Origin: Delphinus delphis
Taxonomy: Eukaryota > Chordata > Mammalia > Artiodactyla > Delphinidae
Length of the DNA stretch: 64,000 bases
Assembly (NCBI RefSeq): GCF_949987515.2
Contig: NC_082688.1
Coordinates: forward strand, 104,635,893-104,699,892
Reading direction: 5' to 3'
In this document: in pieces, positions 10,791 to 22,555 of the stretch
Position numbering within the stretch: the first letter of the stretch is position 1
How the letters are laid out: each line of letters starts with the position of its first letter
Translations under genes and position numbers: made by a program
Notes under the pieces: generated by a model
The model's input: only the letters and a program-made list of their open reading frames with translations
The model's database searches: none
Told to the model about the DNA's origin: nothing

Positions 10791-11384
10791 GTTTTTAAGT
10801 CTTAAAAAAGAATATTAATACCTGAAAATCAGAAGACATCTCCAGATGGGTCATGAATGATATGAAAAACCAAAATCAGAACATCATCAGAACCTGGGAA
10901 GCACCTAGAAAAGTGTAAGTCTGGTAGAATCAGGGTAAATATAATCTCTGAGCCACACTTAATTAAAGGCTTTTAGAAGGCTCTTTGTAGGGAAGAATTA
11001 AAAATTAGTAATACTTTTGCATTAATATTAGGCATGAATTAACTCTACCTTAAAGTATATTTAGATGTTTTTCAATATTTTTGATTCAATTATTCTTATG
11101 TTCTTGACTTCAGAAAATTTTAGGTTAAAGACTCTACCATTGCAGTGATACTTAAATTGGGGACAGCCATGAACTTATTTGATTATCTATTAAAATGTAT
11201 ACCAAAAAAAGAAAAGAAATAGGGGAGAAGAAAAATGACAGGTAAGGCTTAGAAGGAAACAGACACAGTAAGAGTCAGCCAGAAATGCTGATACAGACAC
11301 GCAGAGATAAATGCAAAAACCACAAAAAACGATAGGCAAAATGACCATAGGCAGAGGTCCTGTGTCTTAAAATAAGCCAAAACA
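10791..11384. other. Unassigned AT-rich sequence
   Basis: No repeat or exon is recognised. Confidence 0.5.
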
Positions 11385-11520
11385 GGGACTTTCCTGGCAG
11401 TCCTGTGGTTAAGACTTTGCCTTCCAGTGCAGGGGGTGCGGGTTCAATCCCTGGTCGGGGAGCTAAGATCCCACATGCCTTGCAGCCAAAAAACCAAAAT
11501 ATAAAAAAAAAAAAAAAAAG
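11385..11520 (+). mobile_element. CHR-2-like tRNA SINE
   Basis: 'gggactttcctggcagtcc', 'ggttcaatccctggtcgggg' and 'cttgcagccaaaaa', with a long A-tail. Confidence 0.93.
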
Positions 11521-12230
11521 AAGCAATATTGTAACAAATTCAATAAAGACTTAAAAATGGTCCACATCAAAAAAATCTTTAACCCAAAAAAAAAAAAACC
11601 TTAAAAAAAAAAAACAAACCCAAAACAATCAGTCAAAGCCCTTGGTGGCAAGTATGTCATTGAAAGGACCATCTTTTAAGGGAAGACTGCAGGTGAAAGG
11701 CCACAGTATAATTTCATCGCACCTGTGTCTCAAGTATGCCATCCCCATTAGAAAAGCCTGGAAAGACAGAGAGCCCTCAGGCTCATGCAGCCAAGTAAAT
11801 CTTGCAAAGTATTCAAGCGCTTGAAGAAGAGTGGGTGACCAGCCACAGGTAACAGCGGACCATTTCACTTCAAGGTAATATCAGATGTTCTTTCCCATCC
11901 ACCCTCTTCCCTTCGTACCCAGTGAGCGTGTACACAGCATCCTCTGGAAGGTTCCAATGATCATTAATGGGGGTAGAGATGTGGGTGGGAACGTGGAACA
12001 TGGGGAAGGCTTGAGGGATATTTTCCCTCCATGACTGTCAGGTTTTTCCCCATATTTTTTGAAATATTTTATTTTCTGTTTCTAAGCTCTATATTGCTGA
12101 TAAATACAGAGGTCCCTCGCTATAGCCTGGTTACTAACCTCAATTTTTTCCTGGCTTCACCATATTTACTCTAAAGGTCTAACTGGTTGCAAACAACCTC
12201 TCCTTTGCAAAACACTCAACAGTCATCCAA
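11521..12230. other. Unassigned sequence with A-rich tract
   Basis: A-rich runs lie at 11575-11625. The remainder is not recognised. Confidence 0.45.
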
Positions 12231-12425
12231 ATGTATTCATATACACTGAGTAAAGGATGTTCACAGAAACACTTTAAAGGAGGTAGGGCCACATATGCAT
12301 TTTCTCTACTCTACAAAAGGAAGCCCAGAAGAAACTCGTGGAAGAAATTCATCCAAGGTCTCACAACCCAGCCAAGGCAGAGACAAGACCCCAATTTAGG
12401 TCCCCCGCCCAGTGACCTTCACTGC
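12231..12425 (+). mobile_element. MIR-like SINE remnant
   Basis: 'tccaaggtctcacaaccc' followed by 'aggcagagacaagacccc' resembles the MIR core and downstream section. Diverged. Confidence 0.42.
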
Positions 12426-12489
12426 CGACTATATTTCCTTGACTGTATCCTTGGGGTACAGAGCTTCTGATCTCACACAGTTTCCCTCC

Positions 12490-12900
12490 CTTTGCTTCAG
12501 ATCTTTGCTGTTGTTGTTAAATTTATTTTTGTTGAAGTACAGTTGCTGTACACGATCTTTGTTGTTTTTAATTAAAATATCACATTACTTGAGTCCCTAC
12601 CTAGATCCCATCATCCTTCCTCCCTCTCCAGAGATAACCACTGTCCTGAACCCAGAATTTGTCCTTTCCGTGTATATTTGATAGTTTCATTCCTAGGCTA
12701 TATACATACAAATAACCTAACGCCTTGTTTTGTAGATTTCAAAATCGTTTCTATCATTCCGCAACTTGATTTTTTCTTTCCACAATTGCTTCTGAGCTTT
12801 GTCCATACCTTAGCTCTGATTCATTCATTTAAACTGTTATTAGTATTCCATGGCCTCACCTGTTTTCAACAGCCAAAAGCCACACTGCAAGTCCAATGTT
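12490..12900 (-). mobile_element. Probable old L1 fragment
   Basis: 'taaatttatttttgttgaag', 'ccagagataaccactgtcct' and 'attagtattccatggcctc' read like a reversed L1 3'UTR/ORF2 end. Diverged. Confidence 0.4.
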
Positions 12901-13425
12901 TTCCTTTTTTCCACCCTCCTCCTCAGGACTGAGCATCAGAATCTGGAACCAGATGGGCTCCATGATCCCTCCTGGGCTTTCACTGGGCCCATCCCCTGCT
13001 ACGTTACAGCCTTTACTAATTTCCATTGGGGTTTATCCCGAGTGATTGGATTAATGAGACTTGATATTGTCATTTCACTGCCATCTTCATAATGAGTTCT
13101 CAGTGGAAATTGTTATATTCATGATCCTTCTCAGTAGGAAGAAGTCAAGATCAAATTCTGGGAATAGAGCTTTCGAAACTACGTGAAGCAGGAAATTTGA
13201 AATGGGACCTGACTCATTGCTACTCAAGAAGACCACTAAAACTAGGTAAATAAAAGCAAAGTAAAAGTTGTGGTTTGGGAAAGCATGTGTATGTAGGGAT
13301 GTCATATTCTAAAAATATTCTGGTACAATAATTAAACCAATCATTATCTGAACACTCATTGGGGGGAAAACCCTAGGAATTATACGGCATAACAAAGCAA
13401 TAAAATGGCTTGTTTCTTGGGATAG
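12901..13425. other. Unassigned sequence
   Basis: No repeat or exon is recognised. Confidence 0.5.
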
Positions 13426-13429
13426 GTGC

Positions 13430-13610
13430 TCATGAGAGTGGTTCATTTTCTGTGCTTACCTCTACTGCAGCCCTCAGCATTACACGATAGCTGTTTACAA
13501 GCCCATCCCTCCTATTGCAAATTTCATGATGGTGGAATCCATGTCATTGGTCCCTGGAGCCTGACACATATTTGGAGTTCCATTTGTCAAATGAACTGTT
13601 TAGTAAGAAA
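13430..13610 (+). mobile_element. L2 3'-end remnant
   Basis: 'ctacactgcagccc'-like text and 'ccctggagcctgacacatat' followed by a degraded 'caaatgaac' tail fit the L2 3' end. Confidence 0.42.
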
Positions 13611-13855
13611 AGAAGAGTAGCACCAGTGAAGTGCTATTGGCATGTAAGAATCTCCTAGAGGCTGCCCGTGAAAAAATGAATCACACCAAGCTACTAAAAT
13701 CGCTGCAGAGCAAGCTTAAATATGGCAGCCATGGGAGGAAGGGGCAGAAGCGCATCTACAGACGTGATGAAGCCAAGTTCATTCACTCAGCAAACACCAG
13801 CTGAGTGAGGACCTGAGGAGGAACAGAAACAGTCTAAAGGGAAGGGAAGGAGGGA

Positions 13856-14060
13856 AATATATAGTTACTGAACCTCTACTTTCTAAGCTTATTTATGTTG
13901 GATATATTTACCACACAGAAAAGTGGGTACAATCTCTATTTACTCACGAAGATACCAAGTCTCAGAGAGGCTGCCTTAGATAACAACTATCATTTCGCTC
14001 ATCAGTAATAAACCCAGGATGCAAGCTCAGTTCCATCTGACCTGAAGGCCAATGGACTTT
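13856..14060 (+). mobile_element. MIR SINE
   Basis: 'atttactcacgaagatacca', 'agtctcagagaggctgcc' and 'aaacccaggatgcaagctca' follow MIR order. Confidence 0.58.
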
Positions 14061-14199
14061 CCATAGCAAACATGGCGTCTCTCCAAGGTGAGGAATGATT
14101 CCTAACTTTGAGGAGCTTATGGTCTAATAAGGGAGATCATTTTGGCTTAATAAAAAAAATAATAATAATGACTAACTAGAAAATAAGCACATCGCAAGA

Positions 14200-14322
14200 G
14201 GGAGGAGATATGGGGATATATGTATACATATGGCTGATTCACTTAGCTATACAGCAGAAACTAACACAACATTGTAAAGCAATTATAGTCCAATAAAGAT
14301 GTTAAAAAAAGAAAAGAAAAGG
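14200..14322 (+). mobile_element. Short 5'-truncated L1 tail
   Basis: 'tggctgattcacttagctat', 'cagcagaaactaacacaac' and 'ccaataaagatgtt' precede an A-rich end. Same subtype as the copy at 40156-40408. Confidence 0.87.
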
Positions 14323-14329
14323 AACACAG

Positions 14330-14835
14330 AGACTGAGATGTCAACATTCCTTATAACCAGCCTATTAAATTTTGCCTCCTCCTAGTTTTTTCCTACCTTC
14401 TAGAAAAACACCATGTCAATGTTCTCATTTCTTCTGTTTCCTCCACCCAGGATACTTTATTTACTCACTCTACCTGACCACATGCCTTGCAGGTTTGTCA
14501 GGGACGTGTTCACTTTTGGACCACCCAGAATCTGAAACTCTGTCCAACATCTGGGAAATTCCCAACCTTATGAATTTTAGTGAGAGGCAGAGCCCACCTC
14601 CCACTTCAGAGGCCAAAAATGTCAATGGGTCACCTTCTGCCTACCTTGCAGCTAGAACACAGCTCAAGTTCTGCCAATCAGGCATATTCACCACAGACTT
14701 GGAAACAGGAGCAAGTGAGGTGAAGAAGCAAGGACCACAGATGATTCTGTCTGGAAGTTTAACAAGATTGAGGTCCTAGAGTGAAACTCAACAGGACTGG
14801 GCACAGAAGCCTTTCTGTGTCTCCCATTTCTTGTT
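14330..14835. other. Unassigned; possible flank of the ERV-like LTR
   Basis: Unrecognised. It holds an open frame of ~135 codons with no domain, probably chance. Some of it may be internal or outer ERV sequence. Confidence 0.35.
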
Positions 14836-15646
14836 TGTAGGGAATAGACCCCAGCCACCATGACCTTCCCTGAGTTCCAAAGGGCAGATTCAAACAGCTG
14901 CTAATCAGGGAAGGGAGGGGTTGCAGAGACAAGGGAGGAGCAGTCAAGAAACAACAGTGCAGCCTCAGGGCAGGGTCCTGGTTCTGCCTCAAGGGATACA
15001 CGGAACAATGTCTTTGAGCTCTTTACAGAACCAACACCCCCAACAAATGGAGTTAGCATTCTTCCAGAGAAGACCACCTGAGACCAGATTAAAGGAACCA
15101 GAGAAGCTCATCATGAGATTACCTGAGATCAGATTAAAGGAGTGCAGGCCCTGCACACACCCTAATCTTATCAGCAATCTCACCCTTGAACCACTGCTAT
15201 AAAAACTTCTCACCAGGGCTTCCCGGGTGGCGCAGTGGTTGAGAGTCCGCCTGCCGATGCAGGGGACACGGGTTCATGCCCCGGTCCGGGAAGATCCCAC
15301 ATGCCACGGAGCAGCTAGGCCCGTGAGCCATGGCCGCTAAGCCGGGAAGATCCCACATGCCACGGAGCAGCTAGGCCCGTGAGCCATGGCCGCTAAGCCT
15401 GCGCGTCCGGAGCCTGTGCTCCGCAACGGGAGAGGCCACAACAGTGAGAGGCCTGCGTACCGGGGGGAAAAAGAAAAACAACTCCTCACCAAATCCTCCC
15501 AGGTTGGGACACACAATTTTCAAGGGCAGGAGCCCTCTGTGTCCCCGTTTGCCTGGCAAAGCAATAAAGCTATTCATTTCTACTTCACCCAAAACTCTGT
15601 CTGTGAGATTCAATTCAGATGCACAGAGGCCGAGTTTGTGGCATCA
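14836..15646 (+). mobile_element. ERV-type LTR with SINE insertion
   Basis: LTR architecture is visible: a TATA box ('gctataaaaacttctc', about 15197-15211), a polyadenylation signal ('gcaataaagctattcat', about 15560) and U5-like text ending 'gtttgtggcatca'. A CHR SINE lies between the TATA box and the polyadenylation signal. The left edge is uncertain. I see no adjoining retroviral genes, so it is likely a solo LTR. Family unknown. Confidence 0.6.
15216..15474 (+). mobile_element. CHR SINE, short form, with internal 56-bp duplication
   Basis: The head is 'gggcttcccgggtggcgcag'. The segment 15286-15341 is repeated exactly at 15342-15397. The tail is altered to GGGGGGAAAAAG. Imperfect flanks 'aaaaacttctcacca' and 'aaaaacaactcctcacca' look like the target duplication. 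Confidence 0.95.
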
Positions 15647-15697
15647 ATAGTAGCTTAAACAATAAAGGCTTTAATTATATCATATAAAAAGCACTCT

Positions 15698-16101
15698 GGG
15701 ACTTCCCTGGTGGCACAGTGGTTAAGAATCTGCCTGCCAATGCAGGGGACACGGGTTCAAGCTCTGGTCCAGGAAGATCCCACATGCCACGGAGCAACTA
15801 AGCCCGTGCACCACAACTACTGAGCTTGTGCTCTAAGCCCGTGAGCCACAACTACTGAGCCCACATTCCACAACTACTGAAGCCCACATGCCTAAAGCCA
15901 AGCTCCAAAACAAGAGAAGCCACCGCAATGAGAAGCCTGTGCACCACAACACAGAGCGGTCCCCACTCGCTGCAACTAGAGAAAGTCTGTGTGCAGCAAC
16001 AAAGACCCAACAAAGACCCAATGCAGTCAAAAATAAATAAATAAATAAATTTATTTTTAAAAATGTATATATATATTATATATATATATTTAAAAAAAAA
16101 A
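15698..16101 (+). mobile_element. CHR SINE, long form
   Basis: 'gggacttccctggtggcaca', 'gccacaactactgagccc' modules and an AAATAAATAAAT tail leading into TA repeats and poly-A. Flanking 'aaaaagcactctgg' and 'aaaaagaactctgg' are the target duplication. Confidence 0.95.
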
Positions 16102-16115
16102 AAAAAAGAACTCTG

Positions 16116-17030
16116 GAAGTAAGAATTCCAGGGTTGGCATGGAAATCCAATGAGGTCAAAGGCCCAGACCTCTTCTTCGCACTCTGCCCTATTGTCCTTA
16201 TTCATAACCTCATTGTTGCAAGGTAGCTGTTGCAGCTCTAAACATCTTGTCTGCATGAGGGTAAGAAGGAGAGGGAAGGGAGTGTACCCATCATCCTTTG
16301 TTTTTATCAGAAAAGCAAAACATTGCTCTGAGGGCCTCAAGCAATGAGTCCATCATGACTCACTACTTGTAGTTGGACAAGCCCTCCCATGCCCACCCCT
16401 CCAACAAAATCTGAGTTCCATAAGCAAGAAAGGAAAAGCCAAAGGAAAGTGGGATGAATGTTTATCAAAGATCCAATGGTGTGTGCCACAGTCTACCCAT
16501 GAGACCAGCCAACATCTCCCTATGTGACAATTGGGCTCAAAGTCCAGGATCTTAGACCCAAACATGCCTTCTCAACGTCTTGTGACCTGGAAGCTTCAAA
16601 ACACATTATTTAATTCACTCAGTTGAATTCACCCAATAAATAGTGATAAGGAAGGCATAGGATAAGTGAATCAACATTGTGCAGAAAAGGGAAGAATGGA
16701 AAACACAAAGCAAGCACCAGTCCTAACGTGCCATATTCCACTGAATAGGACAGGTGCTCTGGTTGGCGGAACAGTGAGTTCCTTTGTGGGTTAACACAGA
16801 AATCCCTGGTTCTACTTTTGGAATGTTCTTCTTTGTCCCCTAGCCTCTGTGATCCCTTGTCCTGGCCTCTGAGAGAAGCTTCCAGGCCCACTGTCCTCAC
16901 AGCCCCCTCTGAGGTGGGCCTTGAGGAAGAAGCCTTCTGGGAGGTGCATGGCTCTCATGGTCTTTTTAACATTGATGCAAGTAGTTTTTATTATTATGAG
17001 TAAGACTACTATGTACATTCTGCACAATTC
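16116..17030. other. Unassigned sequence
   Basis: No repeat or exon is recognised. Confidence 0.5.
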
Positions 17031-17034
17031 TTTC

Positions 17035-17745
17035 TGTGGATATCAGAGACCATCTTTCACTTAACAGATTGGAAAAGATCAAAAATTTTGATAACACAGT
17101 GCATTGGCAAGCCAGTACTGGCAGACACTTTCATATATATGCTGACAGGAGCATAAACTGCAGCTCCTTCCATGGAGGGCAATTTGACTAAATATATTAC
17201 TCATGAGTACATATGAGTAATTTTGAGATATATATAGCTATCTATCTATATACATTTGGTTATATACATATACATTACTCATGCAATATCTTTTGACTAA
17301 TTCCACTTCTAGGAATTGATCACACAAATGTATTCACGCAAATAAAATGACATTTCTGCAAGATTATTCACTGCAGCTGTGTTTCTAAAGCACAGGATTG
17401 GAAACCACCTAAATGACAATCAATAAAGGATGGTTAAATAAAGCATGGCACACCCATACGACGACATCCTATCCAGTTATAAAAAAAGAATGATAAAGCT
17501 CTTAATTTAGGTCTCCTAGAAACATTGTTAAATTTTTAAAAAACAGGTGCAAAACTGTATAAGAGAGTTAAGTGTCACCTGAGTCAGAAAGAAAGGACAG
17601 TCACACATCTCTGGGAGGATACCCAAGAAACAGATAACAAAAGTTGCCACTGGGGAAGGGAGCTGGGTGGCTGTAAGCATGACTGGGAGCAGAACTTTTC
17701 ACTGGTTTCCATTCTTTCGTATTTGAGCCATATGAACATGTAGGC
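17035..17745 (+). mobile_element. Old L1 (L1M) ORF2-3'UTR fragment
   Basis: 'aattccacttctaggaatt', 'gattggaaaccacctaaatg', 'aaaggatggttaaataaag' and 'catggcacacccatacgac' follow the L1 ORF2 C-terminal order. Its 3'UTR includes 'gcatgactgggagcagaact'. No intact frame. Confidence 0.72.
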
Positions 17746-17754
17746 CATTTAAAA

Positions 17755-17821
17755 TCTTTTAAATTGAAGTATGGTTGATTTATAATGTTGTGTTAGTTTC
17801 AGGTGTACAGCAAAGTGATTC

Positions 17822-17886
<65 letters not shown>

Positions 17887-18275
17887 TATCAATTCTTTTT
17901 CAGATTATTTTCCATTCTAGGTTATTACAACCTGTTGAATATAGTTCCCTGTGCTATAGAGTAGGTCCTTGTTGTTTAGCTATTTTATATATAGTAGTGT
18001 CTTTCTGTTCATTCCAAACTCCTAATTTGTCTCTCACTCCCCTCACTATCCCTTTTGGTAACCAAAAATTTATTTTCTATGTCTGTGAGTCTATTTCTGT
18101 TTTGTAAATAAGTTCATTTGTATCACTTTTTTAGATTCCACATATGAGTGATATCATATATCACAAAGTCTTTCTTTGTCTGACTTACTTCACTTAGTAT
18201 GATAATCTCTAGGTCCATCCATGTTGCTGCAAATGGTATTATTTCATTATTTTTTATGGCTTAGTAGTACACAGC
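17755..18275 (-). mobile_element. L1 3' end, cetartiodactyl type
   Basis: Reverse complement of the L1 tail: 'aaattgaagtatggttgatt', 'ggtgtacagcaaagtgattc', 'gttccctgtgctatagagta', 'catccatgttgctgcaaatg'. It contains a long TA array. Confidence 0.92.
17827..17878. repeat. (TA)26 microsatellite
   Basis: An uninterrupted TA run inside the L1 3'UTR, at the same consensus position as the arrays at 3800-3830 and 37367-37390. Confidence 0.97.
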
Positions 18276-18304
18276 CGTAAAAAGTCAAGTGGAACACACT
18301 TGAT

Positions 18305-18514
18305 TTTTCTTTTTTTTTTTTTGCAGTATGTGGGCCTCTCACTGTTGTGGTCTCTCCCGTTGCGGAGCACAGGCTCCGGACGCGCAGGCTCAGCGGCCAT
18401 GGCTCACGGGCCCAGCCACTCTGCGGCATGTGGGATCTTCCCAGACCGGGGCACGAACCCGTGTCCCCTGCATCGGCAGGCGGACTCTCAACCACTGCGC
18501 CACCAGAGAATCCC
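18305..18514 (-). mobile_element. CHR SINE, short form
   Basis: Poly-T, 'gcagtatgtgggcctctcac', ending 'ccaccagagaatccc'. The target duplication is about ACACACTTGATTTT (right copy ACACACTTGACTTTT). Confidence 0.96.
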
Positions 18515-18529
18515 TACACACTTGACTTT

Positions 18530-18830
18530 TAACCCAAGGTCACCTCATGGTCCGAGATGGGTACCGGAGGGCCAGTCACCACAGCTAAGGTGCAGGCAGA
18601 AGAAGGAAAAAGAAGAAAGGACAAAAAGGAACCTGTAAAACTGACTTATCTCCCTTTGAAATAGCCTTTCCAGAAATTCTGATGTCTCATTGACAAAACA
18701 GAAATCCCATGTTCAACCCTACCAAGGGGACTGAGAAATGTAGTCCTTTATTCCAGAAAGCAACATATTCTACAACGTGTTACTAGAGAGGAAGGGGAAA
18801 TGGATTTGGGGATAAATAACCTTTAGTCTT
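18530..18830 (+). mobile_element. Ancient interspersed repeat, family unnamed
   Basis: 'cctttccagaaattctgatg' and 'ggactgagaaatgtagtcct' resemble the repeat also seen at 58300-58560. I recognise the pattern as a dispersed mammalian repeat but cannot name it. Confidence 0.35.
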
Positions 18831-18839
18831 GCCAATAGT

Positions 18840-19540
18840 GGGTAAGGTTGCTGCTGACACTGGCTTCCGTTTGGCCTACAGAAGTTGGCTTTCCCAGTCC
18901 CTCCAGGCTCCAACTGTAGAAACTTCAGTTAATGTAGACATCAGGCTACAGGAAAAGAAGATCTCTCTAAAAATTTCTATTTTCTTTTCTCTATCTCTGC
19001 TCTAAATTATTCCCTCTTTTATAGGACTTTGCTGAAATCTAGATGCAAATGAACTAACACAATTTAGTATCCTGAATTTCCCCTATTTGCCCCAATACTA
19101 GAGCCCCAGGTCTCAGAGGAAGAGCCACCCACACTTCGTGGAAGCAGCAAGGCCACTTGGCCTGCCTTGTGACCCAGTGAAGCCCGTGCTGTTCCATGTG
19201 CCTCGGCTAAACTCATGTTAACCTAATTACAGACCCCAGTGGATGCTCTGGGGCCACAGCAAGCCCAAGACGGAGAATCTTAGCAGAAGCCCCGAAGTTG
19301 TCGAGCAAAGTCATATTCCCTCTTCAGTACATAACCATTTTCCTTTTGAGGAAGAGAACACCTGATGGGGGGCCCCAGGAGGCCATGGCAATGAAGTGTT
19401 TATGAACTCGATTCTCTGAACCACCTAGCAGCCATAAAATCGGAGGAGCTCAGCACCATCAGAAGAAAGCGGTACGTGCAGGAGTGGGCCATGCAACTGC
19501 GAGCCCAGTTTCCTGATGTCTCAGAGGGAAGTTACAGGTG
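18840..19540. other. Unassigned sequence
   Basis: No repeat or exon is recognised. Some text could be degraded ERV internal sequence, but no motif confirms this. Confidence 0.45.
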
Positions 19541-20103
19541 AAAAAGGGAGACTATGGTGAGCCGTGTGGTACTGGATAAGAGCTGAAGACATCAGTATGA
19601 ACTCATGATAACCTTATCACAGAGACATAGTACAGTTGAAAAGATACAGAATGATTATAGATATATGTGTACACCTGGATTAGTATACACACATATATTT
19701 CCTAGCTCTGCCCACAAAAAAGCCCAATGGCAGTAACACCCAAGTAGCAATAAGAACACCCAGCCCCCAAATCTTGTTATCTAAATACCATTTCTCTGCC
19801 TAGGGCTGAGGAATGGAAAACACAAGATGAGTCTGGAGTACCTTGTCGTGCCAGAAAGTAAGAAATCGTTCAAAAAATAGCAGAAGAGGGCATGTCAATG
19901 GCCAAGGCTAGAACAATTTGATCAGTGAGATAAATAACATAATACTGGATTATAATCCAAAGTAAAACATTTCATAAATAAATAAATGGGGAAGAAGAAG
20001 CAAATCATCCTTACAGAAGGATTCCAAATAATTTATGTAGATGATGCCCCATGCCAGAGGTGGAGTTTAATCCACCACTCTCAATCTTCACCCCCACATT
20101 CTT

Positions 20104-20312
20104 TTTTTTTTTTTTTTTTGGCGGTACACGGGCCTCTCACTGTTGTGGCCTCTCCCGTTGCAGAGCACAGGCTCCGGACGCGCAGGCTCAGCAACCATGG
20201 CTCACGGGCCCAGCCGCTCCGCGGCATGTGGGACCCTCCCGGACCGGGGCACGAACCCATGTTCCCTGCATCGGCAGGCGGACTCTCAACCACTGCGCCA
20301 CCAGGGAAGCCC
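20104..20312 (-). mobile_element. CHR SINE, short form
   Basis: Poly-T, 'ggcggtacacgggcctctca', ending 'ccaccagggaagccc'. The target duplication ACCCCCACATTCTT lies at about 20090-20103 and 20313-20326. Confidence 0.97.
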
Positions 20313-20875
20313 ACCCCCACATTCTTGACCGCAAGTGTGGACCAGATTTATGACTTGGTTCCAAATATAAGAGTGTGGAAATGGGGGAAAGGTAACTTGA
20401 GACTGAAGAAGCCTGGCAAGCACAACCTTGATCAAGGTTAACCTCACCAGTGTTAAGTCATGTTGATATCGTATACCCTGTGATATGATGTGACAAGAAG
20501 CATGCTTCTCCTCTTTGGTACTCTTCCCCAATACCAATAACCCAGACTTATTTATTTATCAATAATCTGATAAATTATTTTTATATAAGTAACAGAGAAA
20601 GGAAAACCAACATGTCGGACAAACAAGGTCCTGAAGCATGAGCATCGATCATTTGGTCAAGGGCAGGGGACAAAACAAGCAGTAACAAGAAGAAACAAAC
20701 CAAGGCAGGTCCCTACAGTCTGTCCTAAGGAAATAAGATCTTGTAAGGGGGGAAGGGAGACAGACCTGAAAACTAATCTGAGTGCAAAGGGGAGTGCAAG
20801 AGGCATTCTGCAAAATACCTGACAAGTACTCCTCAAAACTGTCAAAATGATGAAAAACAAAGACTCTTACAGATC

Positions 20876-21237
20876 TGCTATAGAATGAATGTCTGTGCCT
20901 CCCCCCAAAATTCCTATGTTGAAATCCTAACCCCCAAGGTGATGGTATTATAAGGTGGGGCCTTTGGGAGGGGATTAGGTCATGAGGGTGGAGCCCCCAT
21001 TAATGAGATTAGTGCCCTTGTAAAGGAGACCCCACAGAGCTGCCTTGCCCCTTCTGCCACGTGAGGACACAGAGAAAAGATAGCCATCTATTACCAGGAA
21101 GTGGGCCCAAACTAGATGCCAAACCCGCAAGTGCCTTGATCTTGGACAACCCAGCCTCCAGACTGAGAGAAACAAATTCTGTGTCTATAAGCTGTCCAGT
21201 CTATGGTATCCTGTTATAGCAGCCTGATCAGAAAGCA
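20876..21237 (+). mobile_element. MST-type MaLR solo LTR with exact TSD
   Basis: It starts 'tgctatagaatgaatgtctg', includes 'aggtggggcctttgggagg' and 'catgagggtggagcccccat', and ends 'cagcctgatcagaaagca'. The 5-bp target duplication AGATC lies at 20871-20875 and 21238-21242, inside the L1M. Confidence 0.93.
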
Positions 21238-21579
21238 AGATCAGAAGAAACTAAGGAGACATAACAACTAAATGCAAGGTGGTATCCAGGATTAGATCCT
21301 GGAACAGAAAATGGGCATTAGTTTAAAAACTAATGAAATCTGAATAGTGTCTAGAGTTTATGTATTAGTAATGTGCCAATGCCAGTTTTCTACTTTTGAC
21401 AAATGTACCATTGTTATGCAAGATGTTAACAATAAAGGGAACTGGGTGAGGGGTAAACCAGCACTCTCTGTACTAGCTTGGTGATTTTTCTGTTTTTCCA
21501 ACATTTTTAGTTAATTTCAGAAACAGAATTTGTCAAAATAATCTGACTCACCTAAAATTTGACAAGGGAGCTCCTTCCC

Positions 21580-21900
21580 CTAGGTACTCCCAGAAGTATG
21601 TCCTTCAGGTCTCTGCCCAAACGTCACCTTCTCAAGGACTCCTTTGACCACCCTATTAAAAATAGCAAACCCTACTTTACCTGGTTACTCTAACCTGCTT
21701 TGGTTTTCTCCCTGGCACTTATCACCATCTAATACTCTACATATAATTTATTGGTTTATTTTCTTCCTTTCCGCCTCCTCCAGCCAGAGGAGGGCAGGAA
21801 ATTTTGTTCTCTGAATCCTCAGCACATGGATGGGTACCTAGTATACAGTTAGCACTCAATAAACATTTTTCAAATGAGTGAATGAACCTTCTTCTAAACT
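21580..21900 (+). mobile_element. L2 LINE 3' end
   Basis: 'aacgtcaccttctcaaggac', 'tttgaccaccctattaaaaa', 'ccctggcacttatcaccat', 'gttagcactcaataaacatt' and 'caaatgagtgaatgaac' follow the L2 3' end closely. Confidence 0.85.
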
Positions 21901-22555
21901 ATTTAATTAGGATTTCTATTACTTGCAGACAAAAGCATCCTAACTAATATGCATGTACAGTGGTTTAAGTCAATGGAGAGCCAGAACCACCTGACACAGG
22001 CAGGGCCACTATGATTTCAGACTCTCAAGAATGATGATTTGGGTCACTGTATGGAGTGGCAAACCCCAGTCAACTGACAAAGAGAACAAGGGTTGGATGG
22101 TGCTGCAGAAGCACAGTCCCAATTATCAACTACGGCTTCATGAGTAGTCTAGAAACAAGAACTGTAACATCTCACCCTAACTTTTTACCTAATGTGTCTA
22201 AGAAATATTTATGTATTTTAACTAATGTTACCCCTGGTGTCCATCTCCCTTTTCCTCATCACTCTATAAAGGATTTCAGTAGGTGATCTACAAGAACGGC
22301 TTCTATCCCAAGACACTATAATGGGACCAAAGAGGTAATTGATGACTATTTGGGTCATTCCTCTTTGGGGGAGGGATGGATGCATTTTCTATTGTACTAA
22401 TGCTGCACTATGTGAGTCTGGAGTTGTTAAATTTCTATTTGAAAACGTAAATATGGGAAGAAGTGCGTGTGTATGTGACATTGGACAACCATACTGGCGG
22501 ACTCTGATGGACATTTATCTATCTCTTTGGCCACACATCATTTGAACTCCCCACT
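21901..22555. other. Unassigned sequence
   Basis: No repeat or exon is recognised. Confidence 0.45.

Larger units (their letters stand above)
19545..21545 (+). mobile_element. L1M 3'UTR, composite with two insertions
   Basis: Pieces in L1M 3'UTR order: 'taaataacataatactggat' (about 19935), 'cttacagaaggattccaaat', 'accctgtgatatgatgtgac', 'acaagtactcctcaaaactg', 'actaaggagacataacaact' and 'aagatgttaacaataaaggg'. It is split by a SINE at 20104 and an MST LTR at 20876. There is no coding frame. Confidence 0.75.

Noticed and set aside
15386..15658. Open frames with repeated peptides such as MAAEPARPEPVLRNGRGHNSERP, here and at about 20081, 35269, 48593 and 53879
   Set aside because: These are translations of CHR SINE bodies and recur at each copy, in both orientations.
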